A stretch of DNA of 64,000 nt, taken from Sambucus nigra. Lineage: Eukaryota > Streptophyta > Magnoliopsida > Dipsacales > Adoxaceae. The notes below the pieces were generated by a model. The model did not search any database. It saw only the letters and a program-made list of their open reading frames with translations, and was not told the DNA's origin. How positions within the stretch are numbered: position 1 is the stretch's first letter; every line of letters starts with the position of its first letter. Positions 1-11,023 of this stretch are shown piece after piece. The position numbers and the translations under genes were made by a program. The stretch lies in the NCBI GenBank assembly GCA_949130495.1, contig OX422211.1, positions 398,965,049 through 399,029,048 on the forward strand, given 5' to 3'.

Positions 1-730
1 TTACATTCTCGGGTGTGACTGACATAACGCATATAAAGGAACAGGCTACCGCGTCCTAGTGACCCAATTCTTTCCACTTCGCTTTCCCTATGTCCGCTAT
101 GTGACCTACCGGTCAACGGCTTAACGCATCAACAACCACGTTAGCCTTCCCCAGATGGTATTATATCTCGAACTAGTAGTCTTTCACAAACTCCAGTCAC
201 CTGCGCTGATGCATGTTCAATTCTTGCTGAGTGAATAAGTATTGTAGTGACTTGTGGTCCGTGAACAAGCAAAACTTCTCCCCCAATAAGTAATGTCTCC
301 AAATCCGTAGTGCAAATACGACCGTTGCTATCTCCAGGTCGTGGGTGGGGTAATTCCTCTCGTGAGGCTTAAGCTTACGGGAGGCAAAAGCTATAGCCTT
401 CTCCTCCTACTGAAGTCTTCCCCCAAGTCCCCATAAAAAGGCGTCAGTGTACACTAGGTACTCCACTCCCGGCTTGGGTAAAGCAAGAACTGGCGCCGAA
501 GTCAACTTATCTTTCAGCTCATCAAAAGCCAATTGACAAGCATCATCCCAAACATACGAAATTCCCTTGTGAGTTAGATTTGTCAACGGACCCGCTATCT
601 TCGAAAAGCCTCGGATGAACCTCCTGTAGTACCTCGCTAACCCTAAGAAACTACGCACTTTTGTCAGTGTTATGGGTTGTCCCCACTCCCTCACTGCCGA
701 AACTTTTCTAGGGTCAACAAATATCCCCAA
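1..730 (-). pseudogene. RNase H / RT connection domain of element A (decayed)
   Basis: Positions 730-407 encode the RT thumb/connection and the start of a Ty3-type RNase H. Visible landmarks are the [13 protein letters not shown] block, the [17 protein letters not shown] block and VYTDA, which holds the first RNase H aspartate, followed by GLGG. From about 400 down to base 1 the homology continues in shifting frames: equivalents of the [29 protein letters not shown] and ADALSR blocks can be picked out between stops. The window edge truncates it before the integrase. In the living family it degrades the RNA strand of the RNA:DNA hybrid during reverse transcription. The many stops rule out a functional product. 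Confidence 0.8.
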
Positions 731-735
731 TTACA

Positions 736-1472
736 ACACAACATGCCACAAAAATTGTACCTCCCGTAACTAGAATTCGCACTTCTCATACTTAGCATAC
801 AACTGATGCTCTCATAGAGTTTGAATTACCTATCTCAAGTGCTCGGCATGATTTTCCTTGGTGTGTGAATAAATAAGGATGTCATCTATGAAGACAATGA
901 TAAACTGATCCAAGAACTCTCTAAACACTCGGTTCATCAAGTCCATGAATACGGATGGAGAATTTGTCAGCCCAAACGACATGACTCTGAACTCATAAGA
1001 CCCATATCTCATCAAGAAATCAGTCTTCGACACATCCTGCTCCTTAATCCGTAGTTGATAATATCCCGATCTCAAACCTATCTTCAAAAAGAAGGTTGCT
1101 CCTCTCAGTTGGTCGAACAAATCATCAATTCGAGGCAACAGATATTTATTCCGTATCGTGACTTTGTTAAGCTCCCTGTAATCCACTCATAACCTTAGTG
1201 AACAATCTTTCTTCTTCACAAACAACACTGGAGCACCCCAAGGTGAGGTGCTCCTACTAATGAAGCCTTCTGATCTCGAAACTCCCTCATCTCCACTAGA
1301 GCCATACGGTACGGTGCACATGCTATCGGCCGAGTGCCCGACATCAAGTCTATGATGAAATCTATCTCTTGACTGGAGGGTAGGCTCGGTATCTCCTAAA
1401 ATACATTCGAAAACTCACGAATGAACGGAATCGAATCTAGGGGAGTCACAATCTCCTTAGAGGTATCCTCCT
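736..1472 (-). pseudogene. Reverse transcriptase of element A (decayed)
   Basis: The core (1186-830) shows [44 protein letters not shown] and the catalytic FIDDILIYS box, all classic for Ty3/gypsy RT. The N-terminal part (1472-1190) can be followed in the same orientation: an FIREFSNVF block, an APYRMA block and [14 protein letters not shown], interrupted by in-frame stops. The frame also breaks between RT and RNase H around 740-830. The YxDD-type motif reads F-I-D-D, so the catalytic aspartates survive. The copy is nevertheless dead because the polyprotein is interrupted several times. It sits between the protease (1473-1853) and RNase H (1-730), the normal Ty3 order. Confidence 0.85.
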
Positions 1473-1853
1473 CTATGTAGGACAAATGGGTAGCAAAAAT
1501 AATACTCCCTCTGGGTGAGGCATCGCCACCAAAAACATCTCTTGCCTCAGAATGGAAAAAATAATACTCCTACCGAAACAAACTATCATGGATCTGTAGG
1601 CGGCGAGACAACCAATGCCAATAATAACATTGTGCTCATGCATCTCTAAGACTAGCATATCTGCCGGTAAAATCAAGCTACCAATCTCTATCCCTACACC
1701 TCGGCATATAAATAAAATCAAAGACCCATTCCCCAGTGGTGAGTCTACGCATGTCACAGGTCTCTCTGCCGTGTCTAATAACCCTAAGGCCCATGCAAAA
1801 TGAGTAGCTATAAAACAGTGCGACGCCCCAGTATCAAATAAAACCTGACCCAT
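1473..1853 (-). pseudogene. Retropepsin-like aspartic protease of element A
   Basis: An open stretch of 126 codons begins near the catalytic motif: VLFDTGASHCFIA is the D-T-G-A active site of plant Ty3/gypsy proteases. It is followed by hydrophobic strands and an IIGIGCL segment at the place of the usual IIGMDWL flap/helix motif, so that motif has decayed. In the family this enzyme cuts the Gag-Pol precursor inside the virus-like particle. The stretch ends in a stop before the RT N-terminus and is separated from gag by stops around 1855-1950. It is a remnant of a longer polyprotein, not a stand-alone gene; the first Met is internal. Confidence 0.8.
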
Positions 1854-1952
1854 AGTGCCATAGATAGGAAACGTACCCTCAATCGTGGGTGGTACCTAAG
1901 GTGTTGCTTCCTGGTGGACGTTATAGACACATCCGTACTGTAATTTCCCCTA

Positions 1953-3138
1953 CTAAACTGGAGATGCTGGGATTACGGGCACCCTGCTGCTATGGGGCCC
2001 TATCCCCCTGTGGGTAATCCTGAAGCCTATGGCCATTCTTGCCACATTCGAAACACCTTCCCCTGAAGTTACTTCCCCTCTGCCCCTGCTGGCCACGGCC
2101 CAGTTGGTCATTACCACCCCGCCACTGGCCCTGCTGAAAATGTTGTTGGCCCTGATGGCCCTACTGCTGACCCTTCTGTTGATGGTGTTGGCCCTGCTGG
2201 CCATGCTAACTATACTGGCCCTCTTGAACTTGCCTAAATCCCTAAAATCCATGTCTAGAATCACCTGATCGAAATCTCTTGGTAGGGTCCCCCTGATGGG
2301 AACTCTGCTCATTGTGAAGGGTCTGTCCCTGGGCTGCTGGTGCCCCACCAGTACTATTGCCCCCTGTCTTGCCCTACTAGCTGGACTCCCCTTCTTGTTT
2401 TCTCCCTTGCTGATGGAAGTGGTGATCCTCACAGTGAAACAAAGCAGTGTTGAGTACGTCTGTGTAAGTATTCAATGATAGATTGCCTATGAGGTGCTGA
2501 CGGATCCTCCAGGATAATCCATCTATAAACAACAGTATCTTCTTCCCCTCAATGGGTGCCTCATCCGGCACTATAGGGAGAAGTCTGGTGAACTCCTCTT
2601 CGTACTCAGCAACGATCATACTCTCCTGCTTAAGATTCAGTAACCTCCTCCTCATCTCAGTCTGCACGGTGGATGGGAAGTACATGTGGCCAAATCGCGA
2701 CCAAAATAACTGAATCGTGATGTTGTCCCTCTTATCCAAGGTGGTGGTGGACTCCCACCACTGAAAAGAGGCCCCCACTATCTTGAAGGAAGCCAATAAT
2801 TGTTTTTACACGTCGGTGCACTCATACATTCACAGATGCCTCTGGATACCCTTCTTCCATTGGCTAGCGACTACTATATCCGAGCTACCCGAGAACTCCA
2901 CGGGATGCGCCTTCTGAAAGGCATCCCTAACCCACTCCCATGTAGTGGGGAGATGTGCTGGTACTTGCGCCGTTGCCTGAACCTAGGGTGGATCCTGCTG
3001 CACTATCGCTAATGCGACATTCACCGCCTGAGCAACTATGGCGTCTACTTCAGTTCCATTCATCATTCCTTGAGCCAAAGCTGCTGGCTGCTCAGGATGG
3101 GCATTCCTGTCTTGGGGTGCGCATCTCGGAGGCATCAT
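1953..3138 (-). pseudogene. Gag with zinc knuckle of element A (decayed)
   Basis: Gag probably starts at the ATG at 3138, 163 bases inside the PBS, with a Pro/Ala/Gln-rich N-terminus. The retrotransposon gag core lies at 2796-2377 and includes AGASFQWWE-like, FWSRFGHMYFP and EYEEEFTRLL blocks. Toward the C-terminus (about 2280-2090) comes a Gln/Gly-rich stretch written in GGCCAGCAG-type repeats, then a zinc knuckle at about 2063-2010. That knuckle reads C-x2-C-x4-H-x4-Y, so the last zinc-binding Cys has become Tyr. At least four in-frame stops and a frame change break the gene. A long ORF at 1953-2432 in another frame is a shadow. Confidence 0.75.
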
Positions 3139-3300
3139 AAATGAGAGGGAAATTTATTAGTCTACAGTTATTATCAAGTCTCAAATAGTTGAAGACATAA
3201 GCGTAAATATAAGAATACAACAACCCTAAAATAGGGCTCTATATCAAAGACGCTAAGCTGAAAGAGAAATAAGCCATACAGATCCTAAAGGACACTAGAA

Positions 3301-3318
3301 CCTGATGCTCTGATACCA
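3301..3318 (-). other. Primer binding site of element A (initiator Met tRNA type)
   Basis: On the minus strand the bases read TGGTATCAGAGCATCAGG, complementary to the 3' end of plant initiator Met tRNA. It lies four bases inside the LTR end at 3323. This fixes the 5' end of the element on the right-hand side and its minus orientation. Confidence 0.9.
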
Positions 3319-3856
3319 CCTATGACACCCCGCCTAATTAAATACCGGGTGATCAGTCCTTTATTAAAATCAAGGTGAACGGTTGGTTCATTCTTAGCAT
3401 CAGTGTCGCAAAATAAAATTTCCAATTTAAAAAACCTAAATAATTAAGCTAAGTGTCAAATAATTTAAAACCTTATTTCCATTTTATTAAATTCCAATAT
3501 GAAAACCTTTTTAATAACCAACAGTTTATGAATCACATAAATACTAAGGATGTCAATTAACAAAAAAGAATTAAACCATCTAGATAAAACACACCAAGTT
3601 TAAAACTACAAATGAAATCATCCTGACAAGAGTTAATTCCCAAAGAGTACTGAATACTGGAAATATAAATAAACATAAATCTCTGATAAATCCAAACTGA
3701 ATAGGGAAACGGGCGACACATGACCTAACTAAGCAGAACTAAAATAAGAAAAGAATCAACGAAGAGGTCGTCTAAAGCAAGGGCCTGCAACTCCCACATA
3801 AGTTGCAGCATGTCCAGTCCAACGAATCTAAGCATGACGCCCATGTGGATGAGAAT

Positions 3857-3860
<4 letters not shown>

Positions 3861-3900
<40 letters not shown>
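3861..3900. repeat. (AT)n microsatellite
   Basis: About 20 uninterrupted AT dinucleotides inside the LTR of element A. Confidence 0.95.
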
Positions 3901-3904
<4 letters not shown>

Positions 3905-5156
3905 CAAGAGAAAGAGAAATAAAAGGAAACAGGTAAGAGCCTGAGTGTAAAACAGTTTAAAAATAGTTTAGCAAGTATTTAAAATGTTTACCGGCTAATG
4001 TAACAACCATGTTAGTATGCGACACTCTCTTGAGAATTATCACCTCTCATCTAGTGTGAATGCCTATCGTACTATTAAACATAGAAGTTTATTTTAACTT
4101 AACCTTCCCATAAAGTTTCATCCCGAGAAATACTAAGGCTATGATAATTAGTTTCTGAAAATCAAACTCTTTCATATTTCTTATGTTACTTAGAATAACC
4201 CAGTATCGTTACAAAGTTCCCAAACACTTATAATAAAGTTGGAGTATTTATTCATGTTTTAAATACTTATATGCACAGTATAAAGTTTCCATATATAAGT
4301 ATATATATTTTAGTCACTCATATAATATATATACTATCAGCACCTCTCATAAAATCTATGGTGATGGCATACTCTGCTATTAACTCCCCGTATCACTCGT
4401 ACTAAGAGAAATACTAGTTCGCAATGACTCTCGAACAGTATTAACACAATACACACAAAATGGAGGCGAAGCATAGTTCCAAGTCACTAAGAGGTCAGCA
4501 CATACCCCTCACGTCTCTTAGGACCGTCTGACTATTATTCAGATAGCATGTACTAAGGAATTCTATGTTCTAGGGTACAATTCAATATCCCCCATAAAGG
4601 TCCCATCGAGATAAGACTGTCCCGGCGCGACAACCCCCCTGATAGAAAGTAGAGCGGGTATGATTATTCACAAATAAATTATTTAATATATGTACACGAT
4701 GACACGACCATATATAGATACATAATTTCCAATAAGGTTCGCCCACGACCCATAATTATTAATAACCGTATTTGGTACAATTTTACCCAATTATCTCGCT
4801 TAAGGGATTCATCTATTTTATTCTCAATTAAACATATTCCACATTTAGTTCTTATCTCTTGAAGTATTCTCTCTTATTAATTATGAATTTAGGAGGTACA
4901 CCCTCTCTAACCTTTTGGTCTAAGTCTTTCCCGAGTCTTTTAATTCTTTAGTGAACGTACGCACAATTCCTAATTTATGACGAAACTCCCCGTTAATCCA
5001 CAAATGCATCCCCTATTAAATTTCACTCAACGGAGTCTACTTAGACCCTACTGGTCCTCTTCATAATCCATTATACTATATAAATAATAATCAAGAGTTC
5101 TTACGTATTTTAACCGAATTAAACAAAAAGGGGAAAAATATGCAGTTTTCCAGGAG

Positions 5157-5243
5157 TGATCGATCGATCGAGGAAAGGGGGTCGATCGATCAATTGTCGA
5201 TCGATCGATCGTCGATCAATCGATGTTCTTAGTCGATCGATCA
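5157..5243. repeat. Palindrome cluster A (TCGATCGA motif)
   Basis: Four to five runs of TCGATCGA-type sequence occur at 5158-5171, 5181-5192, 5197-5226 and 5232-5243, separated by short unrelated spacers. Every run is self-complementary. It lies about 1.1 kb from the 5' end of the element A LTR. A TATATA stretch lies 75 bp downstream in the sense of the LTR (about 5076-5083). A second possible promoter, by homology to the solo LTR, would be near 5900. The related solo LTR lacks the cluster at the corresponding place. Confidence 0.85.
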
Positions 5244-6358
5244 ATTCAGCAGTTATGCCAAATTCTTCCATTGTTAACCTACGGGTTCCCTTCTTCAACC
5301 ACACCCAAAACTCCATTAACGATTGCAAAACTCCCAAACAATATTAGTTACATATTCCTATATACATGATTTCCTGCGTGAAACATGTCCAAATTCATCA
5401 AAGGTATTGAATTAATGGGGTAAATCATCATAATTATCAAGAACCCTAATTTTTCATAAAAGTTTCATTCTTCTAATTATTTTTCCAGATTTCTTGCTTC
5501 TAAACTCATAACATTTCGTGGGTAATCCTCTACAATATAATAAGATTTCGAGAATATGTCAATTTCCTCTAATACAAGCGATTTAAATCCTTTAATTCAT
5601 CAAATTCTTTTATGAAACATGTGTATAACAATCCTAGTCTAACATGGATGAAACAATAACTCAAAGAAAAGCAAGATAGATACTTGCCTGGAATTTAAGG
5701 GTCTGATTCATTGATGAAAATTATATGGTTGCGTTCCTCGTCGTGCGATCTACGTTTTGGTGGTGGTGGCGGTGCAAACGGATGGGTTGTTGGCCTTGGA
5801 TTGCTTGGAAAGCTTCCTACCTTCATCTCTAATGGTCGTTCTTAGGTTTTATGATTGTTAACCCTAAAAGACTAAATAAAATGGCTGATATATCTTTGGG
5901 AAATTTGTGGGTTTAATTACCTAAAAATACTAAATATCCATAATACCCTCCCGGGATACCAATTAGGCCTAAAACGCCCTGAGACCCAAACTAAATCCTC
6001 GGGTACACTTTTCTGACTATCTCGACCCTTCCGGGCACGTTGGCGCACTCGAAATGACCATACGAGTGACTTACAATTTATTCACTTTTAATAATAATAA
6101 TTTAGTCCCGACACAACCTAGGCGCGTCCCGACTTAAATTTCCATAATTGCCATTTTATTCACTCGTGACAATATTAAAAATAATCTTATATATTACTTT
6201 ACTCATCTAGTAATATTCAACAAATTCCCAATAATTAATAACTCTCGTCACGCTAGTAAACATTTAAAGTAAATTTTTGAATTAATATTAAATTAATATC
6301 TCAATTAAAATTTAATAAATCCCCAAATTTAAAAGCCATAAAAATATGGGGTATTACA

Positions 6359-6944
6359 CTATTTTGCCAATCGGGCTCTGACCCGTTTCCTTTCATAATA
6401 TCTTCTCTCTTGTATCACCTATATCTGGTGTCCTGTCGTAGGGACGCCAACCATAGATGATTGAGATTTTGGACGAGCTATGGATGTTATGGAGTCTTGG
6501 ACTTTGTTTAGACGCTTTCATATTCATTGATTCATAATCTATGGTTGATCTTTCATTTTGGGCATATCGTTCAAAAGGATTCTTGTTATTTCTTTCCTAT
6601 CATAGACAAATTAAATTCTTATGTCGTTTTTGTTACATTTTATTTTTGATGGTATTATCGTATTGAGATATTTAAACTGGAGAGTTTTATTCCAGTTGCA
6701 TTTAATTCAGTTTTGATATTACTCACTAGTTATTCATTGTGTGCATGGATTGTGTTAAATGGTTTATGTTTTAAAAGTGGAAATTTGATTTGTATTAAAA
6801 TTTGAATAGTTTAACACATGCTTAATTATTTATTAGGTGAATTTGTTTTTTTCGACAGTGATGCTAATAATGGACCAACTGTAAATTCTATTTTAATTGG
6901 GTATAAGACCGATCACCCGGTATTTAATTGAGCGGGATGTTACA
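6359..6944 (+). repeat. 3' part of an older LTR related to A, interrupted by A
   Basis: This plus-strand stretch aligns with 13330-13870 of the solo LTR: the TCGGGCTCTGACCCG block, the GGTGTCCT..GGACGCC block, and the terminal GATCACCCGGTATTTAATTG with GCGGGATGTTACA. It ends cleanly at TTACA 6944 and no primer site follows, so it is a 3' LTR or solo LTR end. Its 5' part should lie left of the window, beyond the other end of element A. Confidence 0.75.
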
Positions 6945-8590
6945 CTAATATTTACAAGTCTGGTAAGACATGTAAAGAATTAATCATTTCCACACTAGGG
7001 CTATTCTAACGTATACTTGTCAACGAATGTCGATGCCCTAATCATACTATAATATCCCATCTGGGTGATATTCTCAAGACATCATCAATATAAGTCTCTA
7101 ATACATTTTGCTAGGGTCGTAGAAATCCAGTACGACACTTTTCACACTAATTATCTCATGACATCTGAGTCTCACGTCCAATCATTCTCCAAACCTCCAA
7201 TTTCCCTTAGAATGTTACATTAACTATTTGTAGCAAATTTGATGACATCACCAAGAATTAGATGAATCGATTCCTTGAGCTTTACCAATAACCTGAGATT
7301 ATCACATGACACTTAATACAGTCATTACTGGAGCACATGCATTCCATAATACTGAACTTAACTAGTTCCCTAGGGATACCTAGCATACCCCAATGTAATT
7401 GTCACCAAGGACCTATCAAGATTTCATAACCCGTGATTTCCTCACAACAGGTACGCTCTACCAATTTTCCCATATCCTCCCACGACTATTAGACACTCTC
7501 AAAGGAACTATCCTACTAGTCTCCATACATGGAAAACTATAATAATTGAACACCTTAGGGAGTCCCAACAAGATGATTCTATTCCCAAGGATGCCACACA
7601 CAATAAGTCCTAAGGATACTCTTTAGACTTTCATTCAAATAACTAGAGCCGCATACCATGTATTAAACAGCAAGCTGACACTACGAAGGATTCGGGTAGG
7701 AAATTAGACATCGTGTACGACCTGTGAAACCTCCAAGTCCATTATATTGATGTTGCAAGGGATCCTATTCCTCGAATGTCGCATCATATTTTCTAAAACC
7801 ACATTATAGAATATTACCTAGGATTTAATATTATGTTACCTTAACTTCTCATCATTACACACATGACACACCTACCATCAATGGCTCATAGCTCTCATCA
7901 TAGATTACGAGATGAAACTTTCAATCAACAATTACAAAGGCACTCACCTATAATGATAGCATCTTATCAACTAAGGCTCGAGTACACATCCTCAAGTAAC
8001 TACCAACACAAGTCTACATGCCTACTGAACTTATCAGATGGTTACAACATGACACTATCCTAAGGATTAAGTTCACCTAATCACATCATCAGCATTAAAT
8101 ACATGTAGGTACCTCACCAAGGAACCTAATGTGTCCTTATTACAAAACCAGTACCGCTTACACAAGACACTCTACTCACGTAATCTTCGCAATTGACCTT
8201 ACACAATTCATGTCTCTAATTCAATAAACGTTATTCACCGTTATTAACATCTTAATTGACCACTCACATCATCACGTGTTGTCACAAAGCATCTCAAACT
8301 AAAGAAAATTATGTCGCCACAAATGGTTTTTGCATACACTCAAAAATCAATAACAAGTCTAAATCAGAAACCCCCGAGAACAATTACTAGAAACTATCTT
8401 GGCCACTTCACACTTGGCAATAAATTTCCTTTCATGCTAATCTCATTTACTCTATCATCGAGAACACGAACTAAAATCGTCACATGTCCAAGACGATCGG
8501 CCAAAACCAACACCGACGTTGAAAGATCCACTATTGACCTCACCACATCACTCCCGATAGGAACCTTGAACCTAAAGCTCTTATAATATT
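6945..8590. other. Gene-free stretch, unidentified repeat-like DNA
   Basis: I see no conserved protein, terminal repeat or RNA gene here. The open frames at 7863-8063 and 8311-8586 are short, have no recognisable motif and look accidental. The sequence may be the worn interior of one of the flanking elements. Confidence 0.5.
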
Positions 8591-8991
8591 TGTAAAGCCC
8601 TAACCTGAATTTATGGATTAGCCGTAATCAACCCGATCGGACCTGAATGTTAGGTGTGAAGCGCGATGAAACAACCTAAATAGTGTTGCTTATCCAGTTT
8701 TATTTAATTAACATTTTACTTGTTTAGTACTCGATTTCAATTTAAATCAAGTTGCATGAGGAACTAATGGGAGGCATCCCGGGAATCCAAACATACATAG
8801 CTACTAACATAAAATAAAAAGAATTAACACCTGAGTAAATATCTAAAAATATGGAATTGCATACAACCCGTCGCAATAAAGAGGAGGGAATCAGTCGAAT
8901 GCCCAGTGAAAAAAATACAATAATGCAACATAAAATTGAACGGGAAAAGGAGACTCTAACACATCATAATTACGTGCACATGCAATTTCCT

Positions 8992-8992
<1 letters not shown>

Positions 8993-9076
<84 letters not shown>
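8993..9076. repeat. (AT)n followed by (AC)n microsatellite
   Basis: About 27 AT units pass directly into about 15 AC units. The apparent peptide of repeated Ile-Tyr and Thr-His at 8851-9129 is produced by this repeat and is not a gene. Confidence 0.95.
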
Positions 9077-9078
<2 letters not shown>

Positions 9079-10862
9079 ATACATACGCTAATGCGTGAAC
9101 TATTTATTCAAAAAACGTTATTGTTCTGATTAAATCACATTACTATTATAAAGGAACCCCCATTTCACGTGACTTAGAATTTATTTTCCGATTTAACGCA
9201 CCCAGTTAAATAGTTCAAACTTAATACCCTTTGTTTAGGGAAAAGCATTTCTTGCACCGAAATTACCCATTTACTCACACCGGATTTGCCTTAGTATTTT
9301 CTTGAAAATCACCTTGCATCACACACACGCACCGTGTTAGAAAATACTTGTTTTTCTTTGTAAAACTTTCATAAACACAATCTTGTATTAATTACGGGTG
9401 AAACTTCTTTAGGTTACATAATTATCCATTTAATCACTTCACTTTATCATTCCTTTTATTTCATGGACATTAACCAATTTCTCACATTACTTGTCCACGT
9501 TATCTTTCGATCGTAACATGTATTAATTTCATTCAAGTTAGGTTGTCCTTTCTTATATTCACTACACAACCCATTTCTTGACATGTCTCACTTTTATCAT
9601 AATTTTTCCTCGGAGTCCTCCAAATAACCACGTACTTTAAATGGGCTCCACACTACCGGCTACGCTACCATATGCTTTGTCAAGTGTTTTGGGTCTTTCA
9701 CCTTAGGACTCCAGGCCCTTCATAATTATTTTTCGGTCTCATACGAGTCTATATTAATGTGTTTTAATATATATTAAATTTCTACATTATTCCACTTTTA
9801 CCATCCAGGGCCAAATTCTGGGGATTTAACCCCACTTTGTGTTACACACTATTTTTTGTCCTATATACACTGGCACTGATTTTATCCCAAAATCACTTTC
9901 ATTTAGGATCATAAAATTGTTCCCCTTTACGTAAAATTACCATTTTACCAATTTGTTTCCAAATTTGCATTTTTCTCCATCTCACAAGTGTTACTTTTCC
10001 AAAACACTATTAAGTTGTACCCACTAACTTCTGAAATGTTTTTTTTAACTTATTAACACTCTTTACACACTTTGAAGTTAACACCTTTTATAAGTTGAAA
10101 AACTCTTTATTTCACTACTTTCTTTACTAAGAAAACCCTTCGAAATTTTAAAGACTACTTTACGATAAGATAGCATTTTCCTTTTTTTTTCCACATATAT
10201 TCTTAAAACACCAACGTATTATAATTTGTACACGTTTTAAGACACTTTAAGGAATAAAATTTATATTTTCTTTGTTTCATGCTAAAACCCTATAAAAACT
10301 TTAATAAATTTGATTATATGCTCAATTCTAATTTACTACAAGTTTATCTACATAGAACGAGGGATTTTAAGTCCAAAAATCCCATTAAATGGGTTTAACA
10401 TATGGTCCATTCTAGAAATTTCATAATATTTGTAAAAGCATGCCTTTCAAGGCTAAAATATATTATTGCTTTCGAAAAACTTGAAGAAATATCTATCTAT
10501 ATAAAAATCCCAATTTTCACAACGAAACCATGAAATATTTATTCATAAAGTATATTTAAGAAACGAAATATTATCACAGACATTTTATTTTTATACAAAA
10601 TCATAATAAATAACTTCCTTAAATCATATATGCACTCTACTCTTACAAACTTTAACTACGAGACCAAATACTATGGAAAATAGAGTTCTTAAGCTAGAGA
10701 GTAGAGTTTTTCACCTCAAAGAAGCTCCAATAATGGTAATATGAAGAAGATGGTGATGACAACCTCCAACCTCTTAATGTGGCCTCAAGGAGGTTTTCTA
10801 GCTCCACAAATGTGCTCCAAGAAATCTCTAAGCAAAACCGTTTTCTAGCTCCCTTGTTCTTA

Positions 10863-10867
10863 TTCTT

Positions 10868-10898
<31 letters not shown>
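10863..10898. repeat. (CTT)n microsatellite
   Basis: Twelve CTT units. On the minus strand it gives the poly-Lys start of a spurious 69-codon frame. Confidence 0.9.
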
Positions 10899-11018
10899 TC
10901 CAAAAGTTCCCAACAATATCTTCATAAAAACCCATCTTATTTAAACTTGTGGTGAATATAGGTTTTATAAATATAAATATGGTGAAAGAAGGTTAGACTA
11001 TGGTGGTTTTTGGTGGAG

Positions 11019-11023
11019 GGATG
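11019..11023. repeat. Left target-site duplication of solo LTR (GGATG)
   Basis: GGATG immediately before TGTAATATCCC; the identical pentamer follows the LTR at 13871-13875. Confidence 0.85.

Larger units (their letters stand above)
1..6358 (-). mobile_element. Element A: Ty3/gypsy Tekay/Del-like retrotransposon, cut by window start
   Basis: Read on the minus strand, the element runs from a 3.0 kb 5' LTR through a primer binding site, gag, an aspartic protease, reverse transcriptase and the start of RNase H. It then leaves the window before any integrase. The RT wording, the initiator-Met tRNA primer site and the very long LTR fit the Tekay/Del lineage; lineage is inferred from these features, not from a tree. 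The coding part is broken by many stops and frame changes, so the copy is dead. Its right edge at 6358 abuts the tail of another, related LTR in the opposite orientation, so A inserted into that older LTR. The second LTR and the matching target duplication lie outside the window. Confidence 0.85.
3323..6358 (-). repeat. 5' LTR of element A (3036 bp)
   Basis: On the minus strand the LTR starts TGTAATACCCC (6358) and ends GGCGGGGTGTCA (3323), directly before the PBS. Its first 400 bp align with the start of the solo LTR at 11024, sharing a GGTCATTT..GAGTG, CCGGAAGGGTC and GGGTCTC series. Its last 40 bp match the ends of both 6944 and 13870. It is therefore the same LTR superfamily as those two. 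It contains an AT microsatellite at 3861-3900 and a CGATCGATCG cluster at 5157-5243. No protein-coding gene is seen in it. Confidence 0.85.

Noticed and set aside
1953..2432. 159-codon minus-strand ORF
   Set aside because: Shadow frame of the Gln/Gly-rich, repeat-coded gag C-terminus; the zinc knuckle is in another frame.
8851..9129. ORF encoding Ile-Tyr and Thr-His repeats
   Set aside because: Translation of AT and AC microsatellites.
10694..10903. Poly-Lys ORF
   Set aside because: Produced by a CTT microsatellite in LTR leader sequence.
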